Part shown: piece after piece, positions 11,560-23,329 of the stretch
Layout of the letters: each line of letters begins with the position of its first letter
Position numbering within the stretch: the stretch's first letter is position 1
Origin: Timema cristinae
Lineage: Eukaryota; Arthropoda; Insecta; Phasmatodea; Timematidae
Reading direction: 5' to 3'
Length of the DNA stretch: 64,000 bases
Assembly (NCBI GenBank): GCA_039000515.1
Contig: JBCFYV010011135.1
Span: 16,027,191-16,091,190 of the forward strand
Notes under the pieces: model-generated
What the model saw: the letters and a program-made list of their open reading frames with translations, nothing else
Told to the model about the DNA's origin: nothing
Database searches by the model: none
Made by a program: the position numbers and the translations under genes

Positions 11560-11850
11560 GCAAGTTTTATATGAAAATAATTTTGATTAAAATAAATAAA
11601 TATTGTTTCTCTAGTAGAAGCAAAGAGTTTAATTTTCTTCACATGGTGATATCACCATTTGTTGAATATCTGTCAAGGTGTCATGAAATTTAATGACGAC
11701 TTTTACTCTTCATTTAAAAAGTTTCTCATCTAATGCCGCTATGATCATGAGAGATATTAAACAACTTTTGATATCACCGTAGGAAGAAAATTAAACTCTT
11801 TGATTCTACTGGAGAAATAGTTTATATATTTTGACCATGTTCGAGTTCAA
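11560..11850. repeat. Foldback element M, copy 3
   Basis: Nearly complete: AATATTGTTTCTCTAGTAG, GAGTTTAATTTTCTTCACAT, TTGTTGAATATCTGTCAAGG, spacer CTCTTCATTTAAAAAGTTTC, then the inverse GAGATATTAAACAACTTTTG, GAAGAAAATTAAACTCTTTG and TTCTACTGGAGAAATAG. A fragment of repeat E (GGGGTCACGAAACGTTAACA) follows at 11850-11945. Confidence 0.75.
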
Positions 11851-12310
11851 GGGGTCACGAAACGTTAACATATTAAAATTAAAATTCTCAAATACATTTT
11901 TTATAATCACAATACTTTCTCTGTACGAAGGCGCATGAGAAAGTTAAAAAAACATATCGTTCCAAATAGAAAATAGACCCTTTTTGCTTTGATTCTCTTC
12001 AAAGGATGGGAAGCCTTTATTGTTGTGCATAGTCAAATGAGGCGTGGAATAGGGTATGTTGTATTGACATCTTTTTTCTTTTCTTCTTTGAGCTCCCTTA
12101 CTCTTTCTCTCCGTACGATCTTTTACTCTCGAGTATATCACAAGATGAAAGGGTGTCGTAGATTTGCCGCACTCCGGAACTTTTGATTTCAAAGGCAACA
12201 CATTACGCGTTCATGCATCTAAAGTCTTTACTACCATCTTTATTCTTGTTTAAGTGACAAATATATTGAAGTCAATTTCAAGAACATTTAGCATTACTTA
12301 GAGGAGATAT

Positions 12311-15092
12311 GAGTGGCGGCTCATAACTAAAATTAGTGGGGGTGGTGCTCCAGAAAATATTTAGCCTTTGTTTTAAAATTGTTTAAAAGGAAAAAAACAT
12401 GTATAAAAAGAAAATTTATTCAGGAAATTGATAAAATCTTACCAAAAAAAACAACATTTTTTTACTTTCTTTAACTTAAATTGTTACAGTTCAAGCTTGA
12501 TCTATTCATTTAAAAATGAAATCCATTCTTTTTGTTTTAATTTGCGCAAAAAGTTCAATAATTTTCTCCTTGATCACCGGATGACAATTGAGGGAATTTA
12601 TCTCCATTGAAAGTACTGCAAGACCATTTAGTCTTTCCGAATTCATAGTGCTTCTTTAAAAAAATATATTATTTTCAATGTTGAAAAGCAGCGCTTTGCC
12701 TCTGATGCAGTTATGGGAATTATCAAGAGGATTTCGTAATTTCCTTAAAAACTTCACCTAGACTATTTTCCAAGATAAACTTCAGCAGTTCAATTAATTT
12801 GCAATATTCATGAATATCAGTCCTACAATAAAAACCCTTTTAGTTCAGTTTCAAGCTTTTCTTTGTAAATCATGGAATAAGATTCAATGGTCAGTACTAT
12901 CTCTTTTGTGGGATGTTCATTCTTAAATCTAGTGAAGCAATTCTTGTTTAACAATTTAGCAGCTACTAATTGTTTAGTGGAAAAATATCTGTCCATTATA
13001 TAAACACATATATAGTCACACACTTCCTTAGCTTCTGCTATGAGTGTCTTTGAAGGATTCTCTCAGTACTTTGAGTTTCTCAATTCTAAAATAGCAGTTT
13101 TGAAATTTGTTATATATTCATTAACTTCCAACATACTAATTTCTCGAGATTGCATTTGGTTGTAAATTATTTCAACATGAGGCATAATCTGATGAAAAAG
13201 TTCTAACCAAAACTTGAAATTTTCATCATTCAGGTATTTTAAAATTCCTGTTGCTTCTGCAGTGGTTTGATCTGTATTTGATGTTGGCTGAATTTCAGTA
13301 TAGCAGTTTTTTGAAGGTTGCAAATTTTCATGAACTCTGTTTATAGTCCGTATATTGAAATTCCACCTTGTAGAGGATGGACTTGGAATGCTGACGTCTA
13401 TATGTTTCTTAAGAATGGACACACGTTGTGGTAATCTTGAGAAGAATGTTGGAATAGCCAGAATGTTAGAGAAAAAAATTCTTGTATTTGTGTAGTACTG
13501 GCTGCATTTCTCATTATTAAATTAAGTTGATGTGCATAGCAGTGAATGAAATGTGCATTACTATGTACTGCTTTTATTTTTGCTTGACCTCCTGCTTTTT
13601 TACCTTTCATGACATTTGCGCCATCAAATGTCTGAGCTATCAGTTTTTGTCCATTTCCTTGAAGGATTATGTCCAATTGTTCTAAAATACGTTTTGATAT
13701 ACCATCTGCAGTTTGATTTTGTGGAATAAAGAATCTCCAAAAATGCTCAAATATTTCTCCATTCAATATGTACTTTAGAACAAGGACCATTTGATTGTGT
13801 TCTGAAACATATGGTGTGTTATCAGCCATGACAGCTACAAAGGAAACTTTTCTAATTTCCGTCCTTATCTGCTCATGGTATATTGATAGAAGGCAGTCAA
13901 GTATCTCATTCTGAATGGTCTTAAAAACACCTTTGAAGACTGATCTGGTTTCTAAGTGATTCTTCAAATCTTAATCTAATCTAGATGCAAAAATTACTAA
14001 TCCTCTAAACACCCCTGGATTTACTGAATCGTCTTTTTCATCATGTCCACGTAAGGGAGTTTCAAAGTGTCCACAAAAGTAAATGCAGTCTATTATTATC
14101 GACAAAATTTCACGGTTCTTTTTATATTTTATATTAATATGCTCATTGATTGAAAGTCTGTATGCCTCACTAAGTTTCTCCTTAATACTTACGGTTCCTA
14201 AAAGTGACAGTGAAACAACATTATCAACGTGCTTTTTTGACTGCTCATGCTTTTCAGTTTTTTCTTTAATTTTGTATATATTTCTAAAACCATCTTTTGT
14301 CCATCGTACATCACCTCCAAACAGCAAACACGGGAAATAAAACAGTGCATTTTTTACCTCAAAGCCGCAAAGCCAACTTTTCCGTTGGTACCATTCAGAA
14401 TTAAAGCTACGAATATATTTCTTGTTGTTGCTTTAGCCTGGCTGATATATTAGAATATCAGGTGTAGAACGACATATTTTCTTAACTGTAAATTTCTCAA
14501 GGAGAGATAGCTGTGAAAACATAAGCTGATAAAGTTCACTTATAGTCACAGGACTTATTTCTCGGGATGCAAGGCCACGGTTAAAGTTTTCTGTTAAATA
14601 AAAGAACTGAAAAAAATTGAATCAAATAGAATGCTGGAAGCAGAGTAATAATTTAACTCTACATTCTTCTACACTTTATCACATTCAATAATATGGTACA
14701 CGGTTTTTAAGCACAACACACGCTGAGTAAAAGAAAACTTCCTTCCACCATCACGCCAGAGCCGGCACTGCGAGAGCAACAGTGCTCTCTCTACCTGGCA
14801 GTTCCACCTTCCTCTCCACCCCCTCCTATGTGCGCATGCGCACAACAGTCGAACACCACGTTGCTGGCACTGTGAAGCGCACAGTTTCATACACAGATTT
14901 TTGTATCTTTTTCATAAACTGGGCGATGGCTACTGAAGTACTAACATTAAGCTTAAGGAACATATATTATACTACAAAAATAAAGTAAGAATTAAATAAA
15001 AAAAGGACTCATCATATTAAATGTTATCGATAATATCAAGTGGAAATAGGGGGTTCTACAGTTCCGCAGTGCCTATGCACGATCCGCCACTG
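12311..15092 (-). mobile_element. hAT-superfamily DNA transposon, decayed, with termini
   Basis: The left end reads (G)AGTGGCGGCTCAT and the right end CGATCCGCCACTG. These are short inverted repeats of the CAGTGGCGG type used by many hAT elements. GATATGA occurs just outside the left end (12306-12312) and GATATGAC just outside the right end (15093-15100), consistent with the 8-bp duplication of hAT insertion if about 3 bp were lost at the left junction. The element is about 2.8 kb and contains one dead transposase gene on the minus strand. Confidence 0.8.
12560..14590 (-). pseudogene. hAT transposase (ZMYM1-like / TTF-finger type), broken
   Basis: Minus-strand translation gives, in order: a TTF-type N-terminal region (NSEWYQRKSWLCGFEVKNA, FYFPCLLFGGDVRW, HEQSKKHVDN, 14200-14400); the catalytic-domain segment (SFVAVMADNTPYVSEHNQM, 13800-13850; LIAQTFDGANVMKGKKAG and FIHCYAHQLNLIMRNAAS, 13510-13660); a middle region (SILKKHIDVSIPSPSSTRWN, 13340-13420); and a C-terminal dimerisation stretch (STMNSERLNGLAVLSMEINS, 12590-12660). 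It is interrupted by a stop near 13970, a frameshift near 13470 where the F-F-S/L-P-Q-R-VSILKK block changes frame, and stops near 13063. This family resembles zinc finger MYM-type protein 1 in database annotations. It moves DNA by cut-and-paste; this copy cannot encode an intact enzyme. Confidence 0.9.
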
Positions 15093-15204
15093 GATATGAC
15101 TATCTAATTGAGCATAAGACGGGTAAACTAGCTTTAGGCTGGAATAACGTACATCTTAATTTTCACTAAAGTTGGGATGGAAGGCAACGCAAGAAAAGGC
15201 CATT

Positions 15205-15535
15205 GTTTTTTTCAATTTTTATGGCAAAATATGATTTGTTTTTTGCAAAAATAAATAAAATATTGCTCCAGTAGAAACATAGAGTTTAATTTTCTTCAGT
15301 TATTGATATTATCAACAGTTGTTGAATATCGGTCATGAGCATAGCGGAACTATCCAACAGACATTTTAAACAAAGAGAAAAAGTTGTCATTAAATTCTAG
15401 AACACTTTGACAGATATTCAACAACTGTTGATGTCACCATGTGAAGAAAATTAAACTCTATGTTTCAACTGGAGCAATATTTTATTTATTTTGACCAAGA
15501 AATATTTTGTCATAAAAACTGCAAAACTGCTAGCT
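15205..15535. repeat. Foldback element M, copy 4 (best preserved)
   Basis: Left arm (about 15215-15335): ATAAATAAAATATTGCTCCA, CATAGAGTTTAATTTTCTTC, CAACAGTTGTTGAATATCGG. Right arm (about 15410-15530) is its inverse: GATATTCAACAACTGTTGAT, GAAGAAAATTAAACTCTATG, ACTGGAGCAATATTTTATTT. Arms are about 120 bp with a spacer of about 70 bp. There is no open reading frame, so it must be non-autonomous if mobile. Confidence 0.82.
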
Positions 15536-15567
15536 TTTTATCGCGTCCCCTTCCATAACACCTGAAG

Positions 15568-16095
15568 TTGATTGACCCTTTTCATTTGGCGTGGAAATGC
15601 AGAGCCATGGGAACAAACGGTTATCTTTAAGAATTTGTATTGTTTTGCAATTTTCTTTTTGGAAGCGGTTTGTTCAAGAATAGAAGCATGTTTATTAAGT
15701 TATACTTTTTATATACATATCTCTTCCTATTTTTTACAGTGATCAAATATCGATAAAATTAACATTTTTCAACAGAAAATTGCCAGCTTAATAACAAAAA
15801 ATAAGAAAATATAACAATTAATAAACATCGATACATTATCTTAGAAGGGGTGTCAAAAATATTGACATAAAAATTTTACCGGTTCTAGAGAAAACTGGTA
15901 TTTACAAATGTATTATTTTTCCGCAAGACCTGTTCGGTAGCTAGCACCATCTACGGTTTCCGTGATCCATCTGTTCTGGTTGTCGTGGAAGGATACTTTG
16001 GTCGCTTGTGAAGCCACGCCATGCCTTTCATCCTCCCACACTCCATCCTACAAAATAGGTTTTAGACTTGCACTAGACAGAGCCAAGGGCTTTAA
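15568..16095 (+). repeat. Dispersed element F, copy 1
   Basis: Begins near TTGATTGACCCTTTTCATTT and ends AGCCAAGGGCTTTAA. Internal landmarks are GGCGTGGAAATGCAGAGCCA, CAATTAATAAACATCGATAC and GTAGCTAGCACCATCTACGG. Four copies exist in the window. Ends of better-preserved copies sit at TTAA, suggesting a TTAA-targeting MITE. Confidence 0.65.
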
Positions 16096-16124
16096 GGTGG
16101 AAGTGTAGGGAAAGCGAGAAAGAT

Positions 16125-16260
16125 ATGTGTTTTTGCAATTTTTTCTAGTAAAACATTTTTTTGTCAAAAAAATCTAACAGTGCTTCAATAGGAAAAAAAG
16201 TTTAATTTTCTCCATATGGTGACTTTAACAGTTTTTGAATATAGGTCAAGGGTGTTCTGT
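16125..16260. repeat. Foldback element M, copy 5, left arm only
   Basis: TGTTTTTGCAATTTTTTCTAG, GTTTAATTTTCTCCATATGG, TTTTTGAATATAGGTCAAGG and GTGTTCTG match the left arm. The right half is missing. Confidence 0.5.
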
Positions 16261-16550
16261 CTCACGAACACCAAAACACCATGCATTCCCTTATCTTATA
16301 GAAAGTTACGTGTGGTTCTAGCTGTGTTACCTACCTAAGCTAAGCGATAAGCGTGAAGGGATGCGTGCTCTTAAATATATAATTGGAACTTTTTTTTAAA
16401 AGCCGTGACTCAATAATTATCTAGCTATTTCCTCATGTGTCGGAAACATTTCCATACAGCAACTGTTGAGACTTAGTCACCACTTACAAAAGCAGCTCAT
16501 ATTTAATTTCTCTCGACACCCTGTAAATTTTTAGATCAGTTAGATTTTTT

Positions 16551-16606
16551 TGACGATCACAATACTTTTTCTACTGGGTGTCGAGAGAAAGTATTGTGAT
16601 AGTCAA
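16551..16606. repeat. Local hairpin at the start of repeat E
   Basis: GACGATCACAATACTTTTTC is followed about 15 bp later by its near complement GAAAGTATTGTGATAGTC. An outer GGGTGTCGAGAGAAA / TTTCTCTCGACACCC pair also exists around 16510-16580. This looks like two E ends joined head to head. Confidence 0.6.
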
Positions 16607-16764
16607 CAAATCTAGCTCAAGATTTTAATAAATGTTGACGTGTCATGAACCCCCTGAAACAAAAAAGTTGTTTCCGCAATGCCGTCTATTTGTCTGTACT
16701 TTGGGCTAGAGCCGATTGGACTCAAACTTAGTATCTAGGTTTTCATAAGGTCCCCTCGAGGGGT

Positions 16765-17078
16765 TTTTGGGATTAGATTATTATTATTATTATTATTATT
16801 AGCACCACGTCTTACTACCCATTCGGGTTATACGCACTTACGCTAATGTGTAATGGTAGGGTGGTTGTGAGATGAAATGAAGGACCTACAGCTTAACGTG
16901 GAATCCGAACCAAGGTGGAGGCCTGGCATTCCCCACATTCACAAGATGTCTTGTCAGAGGTGAAGGAAGGGTTTGGAAATCAGATAAATCTGTGCCAGGA
17001 CCGAGGATTGAACCCCGGCCGCCAGCACAGAAGTCTGACACCTTACTCCTAGACCACCGGTCACCTTTTGGGATTAGA
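16765..17078 (-). mobile_element. SINE family D, with 13-bp target duplication
   Basis: TTTTGGGATTAGA is at 16765-16777 and 17066-17078. Between them is a full-length minus-strand D element with (TTA)n at the left and the complement of the tRNA-like head (CTAGACCACCGGTCAC) at the right. Inserted into repeat E. Confidence 0.92.
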
Positions 17079-17394
17079 CATCAAATCCTAAAATTAAGGG
17101 TAGTCTACTGAAGGTCAATAAGAGAGGAAATAGATTTTCTAAAACTCGCTCTACCGATATTTATTTTTATTTTAGACACTGTTCATCATTATAAACAAAT
17201 TGGAAACTCTCATTTTTTTCTAAAAATTACTTTGAGGGAACTTAACAGGAGAAAAATTTTCGAATTTTGATTATTTCTCCGCAACTATTTGAGAAACAAA
17301 ATAAATTATCATCGTAAAGTTGTAATACTATTAAAGATAAGACTATTTTATTTGAAATATATTTTTATAAAACCAATAATTTCTTAGTTATAAG

Positions 17395-17399
<5 letters not shown>

Positions 17400-17449
<50 letters not shown>
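17400..17449. repeat. (TA)n microsatellite
   Basis: Uninterrupted TA dinucleotide of about 50 bp, at the distal end of repeat E. Confidence 0.95.
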
Positions 17450-17450
<1 letters not shown>

Positions 17451-17799
17451 CTTTTCAATTCAATTCTTTGAAAATTGATTTGATTCTTATGCTCTTTGGT
17501 GGACAAAGATGTTTCTCTTTTCTAAATAGTTCGGTAACAGTGTTCCTAGTTCCTAATGCCAGTAAGTAACAGTGTGTATTATTTCATATATGATCTTTGG
17601 TGTAGTGTTTCTACAACAATGTATAGATCTATTATTTCGCTCAACAAATCTTACGAGTCTTTAGTAAATGTATAATTTAAGATAAACGAGAGAAAAGGTC
17701 TGAGCTGTGTGCCGTACAACTTTTTTTTCTTTAATCGTGATAAAAGTCCCAGTAAAACAACAATAATGACATGTACCCACCAGTGGCTACGTGGAATAT

Positions 17800-18045
17800 A
17801 ATATGTCAGCCTCGTCCAGTCCTGTTTTTTTTTTTTTGTGACAAGAAGGTCGGGAATAGAATCCCATCTGGACGTATCAAAGGAAATCTTTCCTAAGTGG
17901 TTTACCAAACTCCTGCCTAGGGAGTGTTGGTACAATACCACTAATTGTACCTTTCGTCTTCCTAGTTAGTAGCGCATGTTAAACAGCGTGCAGCCTAAAC
18001 GGGTATAAATACGTAACGGTAAATAATAATAATAATAATATCAAC
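17800..18045 (+). mobile_element. SINE family B-like copy
   Basis: B-box remnant GTCGGGAATAGAATCCC, then GTGGTTTACCAAACTCCTGC, and a 3' end CAGCCTAAACGGGTATAAATAC followed by (TAA)n. Highly diverged. Confidence 0.5.
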
Positions 18046-18194
18046 TAACTATCCATCAGCCATCATGGTCAGCCAGACTTATTGTAGGTCTTGTTTGTAT
18101 TCTATGGAAATCTAGAGCAGCTGGTGAAGCTACACATGATAATCTACTGTTCAGAGTACAGGGAGGCGTGGAGAAGATGGTATTGTTATGGAGG

Positions 18195-18540
18195 TCCAAA
18201 TACAAATTATACTACTATAAAGCCACACGGCTGACTCACTAACTCACTGAAATTAATCTTATACCCACTTCCAGATGAGATAGAAACTTGAAATTTGGCA
18301 AACCTATAGCTTCTAGCCTATAACTGACGGGAAAATTCCAAAGAGATAAAAAAAAAATATAACCCCCGAAAAGAAATCAAAATGGCGGAGCAACTTTAAA
18401 GTCGGTGCGGACCTTTCTTTGGAGGTCTCTTGTGGGTAAACGGTAAGACCTATCAAAAAACGGCTCTGGATTACATTAGTTTACATTCACTTGCAAAGAA
18501 ACCCCACTTGGGGAAAGTGAGTCTTTTATAAACCTATATG
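18195..18540 (+). repeat. Dispersed repeat G, copy 1
   Basis: Starts ACTATAAAGCCACACGGCTG then ACTCACTAACTCACTGAAAT. Contains TATAGCTTCTAGCCTATAAC, GAGGTCTCTTGTGGGTAAAC and TTACATTAGTTTACATTCAC. An inverted copy is at 22890-23225. The class is not known to me; no TIR or coding region was seen. Confidence 0.6.
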
Positions 18541-18589
18541 GTATTGTGAACCGAAAAAAACTTTATCTCTCCTTTGTCCAAAAAATTGA

Positions 18590-19215
18590 GATAATTACTT
18601 AAAACTCGTTAAACATTTTTAGTGAAATAATAGATAGTGTTACAAAAAATTCCATAAAAGATTATACTTGAAATAATATATACATTTTTACAGAAGTATA
18701 TTGAGAAAAAATTAACATCTTTGTTCACACAAAAAATATCAATTTTCCAGACCTTAAATTTTAAAAAATATATTTGCTTATAGCACAAAAACTATTGGTT
18801 TTATAAATATATATTTCAAGTAATCGTTTTATATTTTAAATACACCTACAACTTTGCAATAATAAGCTATTTCATAATTCAAATAGTTTTGAGAATTTGA
18901 TCAAAATTGGAAATTTATTCTTTTGACAAGTAACCTCAAAATTATCTTTATGGCAAAATGTGAGTTTCCATTTTGTTGGTAATTTTAAATAGTGCCTAAA
19001 TATAAATGTAATCAAAACCATTAAAGTAGATTTTGAGAAAATTTATTGTTTTTCTTTTCACCATTAAGTAAACTACTCTTAATTTTAAGAAGGATGTATA
19101 ATTACAAAAAAAACCTCAGTGGAACTTTATGTTAAACCCTAGATACCACGTTTTTTTATCCCGACCTGTAAAATGGTTTTGGCCCTAAACCCATTTATTG
19201 ACAAACAGCATTGCA
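18590..19215 (-). repeat. Long dispersed repeat E, copy 2 (inverse)
   Basis: Minus-strand reading gives TTGCAATGCTGTTTGTCAAT, CTAGGGTTTAACATAAAG, TTAAAATTAAGAGTAGTTTA and AAACTATTTGAATTATGAAA, matching copy 1 in order. It pairs with copy 1 as an inverted repeat about 1.2 kb apart. Confidence 0.6.
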
Positions 19216-20046
19216 AAAGAATACGGATTCATTGGGTAATAATAACAATATTGCGTGTCTGAGCCCAGTAGCGGAAAGATTAGCCAGTATTAATATACTA
19301 ATATACAGTTGCTCAGGGAATCCCCGAATGTCTAATCGTACATCCTTTCCTGGAGGCTCTTTCCATGACCTGATGAGATGAGGTGATGGTGATAGTGAGT
19401 ATGAGGGTGATAGTGAGTATGAGGGTGTGGAACCAGTAGAAACTCTTAAAACTAATTCAAGCCTAATTAACCAAACCCTGATGACTGTTGGGGTAGTTCC
19501 TCTTTTAAAAAAATACCCAAGGAACCAGCTAGGAACGCAGCCCCCCCCCCTTTTCCCCTTCCTGGGCTCGTGCACTGACCACTACACCACGAAGCCGGTT
19601 CAGTGGGTGTTAAAATGTCAACCTCCATCAAAATCTCCATCTCAATTTTTTGTTTTTTTTACGATCACAATACCCAAGAGGTACGAGAAATTAATAAAAC
19701 CACTAATTTTCACCTCTTATATGGCTACCAACATGCAGAACAAATTAAATACAGGGAAATAAGAAGTATAGTAGGCTTACAATCTGAGTCACAGGTTCAT
19801 CAGTGACTCACCAAAGTTAAATCTCTTTATTTCTATTCTCCTCCGACTCCAACCTCGACATTTACACGTTTTACACGCCCCTATGAAACAATTTGTCCAA
19901 AAATAAACACGACCCCTAGAGAAGGTACATCTATTAGTGAATTTTAAAATCCAACCAAACTAAACAAAACTTCACATGTCCATAACTAATCGTTGCCATC
20001 CGAATGCACAATCTCCATAAGCACTATCGACAATAATGAAAGCTGC
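19216..20046. other. No gene; unassigned
   Basis: Includes a short direct repeat GTGAGTATGAGGGTGATA near 19390-19425 and a poly-C run at 19541. An E-terminus fragment (CGATCACAATACCCAAGAGG) is at 19660-19690. Confidence 0.4.
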
Positions 20047-20568
<522 letters not shown>

Positions 20569-21434
20569 AAAATACACCAATAAATGTTTCGTCTTGAATA
20601 AAAACTATATATAGGTAGAATTACGTTTTTGAACATCCTGTATATTGAAGATATTACTTATATACTTTTTTTTTTTACCAAATGGGATTCTTAGTAACAA
20701 TTTTATAATGTGTAACGGTAGACCTTTTAAATATTAATTCATTAACCCAATATTAAAGTTTAGCCTCTGCACTCGACTAAACCCTTTTATATTTTAAATC
20801 TAATGTATATATTTCAAGTTTTTACTAAATTATTTGCACTATTAAGGGAAGGGGGTAGAGAAAATGCAGGTGTATTTAGGATATTTTTTTGTTAAAAAAT
20901 AAAAACTAACCGGTTACGATTTAATATAATGTCCACTGCTCCGTACACGAATAAGTTATGTTTTGATTACTGTAAAAAAAAAAGTTTCTGTTTCATGGCA
21001 ACACCTAACGTTCTCTTACGCTAACGAGATTTCCCGCCGTAAGAGGGGTTTATTGTTCTCTCCGGGGATTCACCTGTTTCCCCTTTCACAACTTAAGTGA
21101 ATTCGACTTCCTGCCCCTGCCATCCACCCACTCAATGTACATCCCCTTGTTTCTTGCAACCCATAATGCACCTCTGTTCGTTTGTAGCGGAGCCGGAAAG
21201 AGTAGTATCATGGACGACAGCCGAAGAACAATCCGTCCAACCCCGCAAAGCTCAGCTCTTCCCGATAGTACATCAATTATCAGCCAACACCTGGGCCCAG
21301 ATGCGCAGGAGCAATTTTTAAAGGTGCGCCTAAATTCGTATTCAGTAAAAAAGAATTGTCACAGTTTGAGAGCCAAATTCGTTGTTTATTTTCACCCGCT
21401 CAAGAACTCCGAATATACTCAGTTAACTTAAGAT
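20569..21434. other. No gene; unassigned
   Basis: A frame at 21097-21431 has near-average base composition, but I recognise no domain and its codon pattern is not persuasive. Confidence 0.35.
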
Positions 21435-21695
21435 AGGTGATCTTGTGTCAGACTTCTGTGCTGGGGTCCGGGGTTCAATCCTGGGTCCAGGCACAGATTT
21501 ATTTATCCTTCCTTCACCTCTGACAAGACGTGTATTAATCACAACTTGTGAATGTGTAGAATGCCAGGCCTCCACCGTGGTTTGGTTTCCACGTTAAACT
21601 GTAGGTCCTTCATTTCATCTCACAATCACTCTACCATTAAACATTAGCGTAAGTGCGTATAGCTCGAATGGGTAGTAAGACGTGGTGATAATGAT
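21435..21695 (+). mobile_element. SINE family D, head partly lost
   Basis: Starts in the tRNA-like head (GTGTCAGACTTCTGTGCTGG, GGTCCGGGGTTCAATCCTGG) and runs through the D body to GGGTAGTAAGACGTGGTGATAA. Confidence 0.82.
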
Positions 21696-21759
21696 AAAAG
21701 GAATCAGGCGAGTTTTCATTGTTGACCTGGTAATATTATTATTATTATATTATTATTAT

Positions 21760-22017
21760 ATTATTTTCTGCATAATGTTACTGCTTACTATTTAGTTATT
21801 TGTTTTTAATGTTACTTTTTATTATTATTAACTACTTTTTTTATCTCGTAACTATTCATCAGTATATAACATTATTTAGCCATTTTTTGTCCATCATTTT
21901 TTCTCGTGTAAATATATGTATTTTTCTCTGTGTAATATGTATTGTGTGTGTACTTTTCAGTGCTGGCCTGTTATAGGTTTTACGACTGTTGGCCAGCACT
22001 ATAATAAAGGAAATTGA
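21760..22017 (+). repeat. Dispersed repeat L, copy 2
   Basis: CAGTGCTGGCCTGTTATAGG and GACTGTTGGCCAGCACTATA form the conserved hairpin, followed by ATAAAGGAAATTGAAATTA and (TTA)n. The order hairpin, then terminal motif, then trinucleotide tail, suggests a retroelement 3' end. Confidence 0.6.
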
Positions 22018-22312
22018 AATTATTATTATTATCGCGTCTTACTACCCGTTCGGGTTATACGCACTTATGCTAATGTGTAATGGTAGGGTGATTGTGAGAT
22101 GAAATGAAGGACCTACAGCTTTCACGGGAATCCGAACTACGGTGGAGGCCTGCATTCCACACATTCACAAGTTGTTATTAATACACGTCTTGTCAGAGGT
22201 TAAGGAAGGGTTTGGTAATTAGATAAATCTGTGCCTGGACCGGGGATTGAACCCCGGAACTTCAACACAGAGGTCTGACACCTTACCCCTAGACCGCCAG
22301 GTCACCTTGAAG
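22018..22312 (-). mobile_element. SINE family D, minus strand
   Basis: Begins (TTA)n ATCGCGTCTTACTACCCG directly against the L repeat tail and ends with the head complement CCCTAGACCGCCAGGTCACC. It includes TTGTTATTAATACACGTC, a segment several other copies lack. Confidence 0.87.
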
Positions 22313-22334
22313 GAGGGATATAGGTATCATGAGA

Positions 22335-22660
22335 AAAAAGAAGTGCTTTTGCAGTTTTTATAACAATTTTTTTTATATATAAATAAAATATTCGTTCAGT
22401 ACAAACATAAAATTTAATTTTCTGCCCACGGCGATATCAACAATTGTTGAATATCTGTAAAAAGTGTCCTGGAATTTAATGACAACTTTTTCTCTTCATA
22501 TAAAAAGTTTATCATCTGATGTCGCTATCCTCATGACAGATATTCAATAACTGTTGATACCATTATGCGAAGAAAATTAAACTCTAGGTTGATACTAACG
22601 CAATATTATATTTATTTTGACCAAAAGAAATTTTGATAAAAAAAATCGGAAAAAACACTA
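22335..22660. repeat. Foldback element M, copy 6
   Basis: TTTTGCAGTTTTTATAACAA, ATTGTTGAATATCTG, TCTTCATATAAAAAGTTTAT, ATTCAATAACTGTTGATACC, GAAGAAAATTAAACTCTAGG. Full-length arrangement with diverged arms. Confidence 0.75.
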
Positions 22661-22889
22661 AATTTGGCAGTATTCCCTATGTTCTCCTGGTTCTATAGGT
22701 GCATGGCAGCCTTGAGCAATACTGAAAATAGTGCTTTCCTTACAAGCGCGAATGACTAACGTTGACTGTGTCTGAACGCAATTTAAGGTCCATATTTTTG
22801 TAGTTATGATGACAAAAACTATTAGTCATAATAAATATTGTTCAAGTAGATATGTTCTGTTAGTTTTTATACTTGTAGTTTTATCAACA

Positions 22890-23225
22890 AACTTGCTTTG
22901 CTCATTGGGGCTCCGCCCCAAACCCCGTGTGTTTTCTTTGCTAGTGGATGTAAACTAATGTAATTTCAGAACAGCTTTTGATAGGTCTTACCGTTTAGCC
23001 ACAAGTGACCTCCAAAGAAAGTTCCGCAACGACTTTAAAGCTACTCAGACATTTTGAATTTTTTTTTCGGGGGTTAAAAATTAATTTTTTTAACTTTTTG
23101 TAATTTTCGCGTCAGTTACAGGCTAGAAGCTATAATTTTAACAAATTTCATGTTTCTAGCTCATCTGTAAGGGGGTAAACATGTCAGTGAGTGAGTCAGC
23201 CATGTGGCTTTATAGTATAATATAA
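22890..23225 (-). repeat. Dispersed repeat G, copy 2 (inverse)
   Basis: Matches copy 1 in inverse: GATGTAAACTAATGTAATTT, AGGTCTTACCGTTTAGCCAC, CAGTTACAGGCTAGAAGCTA, GAGTGAGTCAGCCATGTGGC, then TTTATAGTATAATATAATAA. A GGGGCTCCGCCCC hairpin sits at 22907-22919. Confidence 0.6.
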
Positions 23226-23329
23226 TAATATAATAATAATAATATAATATAATGTAATATTTCTCAGAAGCATAATAAACGTAAAGAGAATATAAGATAG
23301 CGCCAGACTGAGGAAGACATCTGATTTGC

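Larger units (their letters stand above)
16500..17450 (+). repeat. Long dispersed repeat E, copy 1, split by a SINE
   Basis: Landmarks: GTTGACGTGTCATGAACCCC, TTGTCTGTACTTTGGGCTAG, CTAGGTTTTCATAAGGTCCC, then after the SINE TAAAATTAAGGGTAGTCTAC and AACTATTTGAGAAACAAAAT. Inverse copies occur at 18590-19215 and 30956-31760. No coding potential was recognised. Confidence 0.6.

Noticed and set aside
12823..13422. Separate small genes on the minus strand
   Set aside because: They are consecutive pieces of the single broken hAT transposase.
19390..19430. Short tandem GTGAGTATGAGGGTGATA
   Set aside because: Only two units; too short to be informative.
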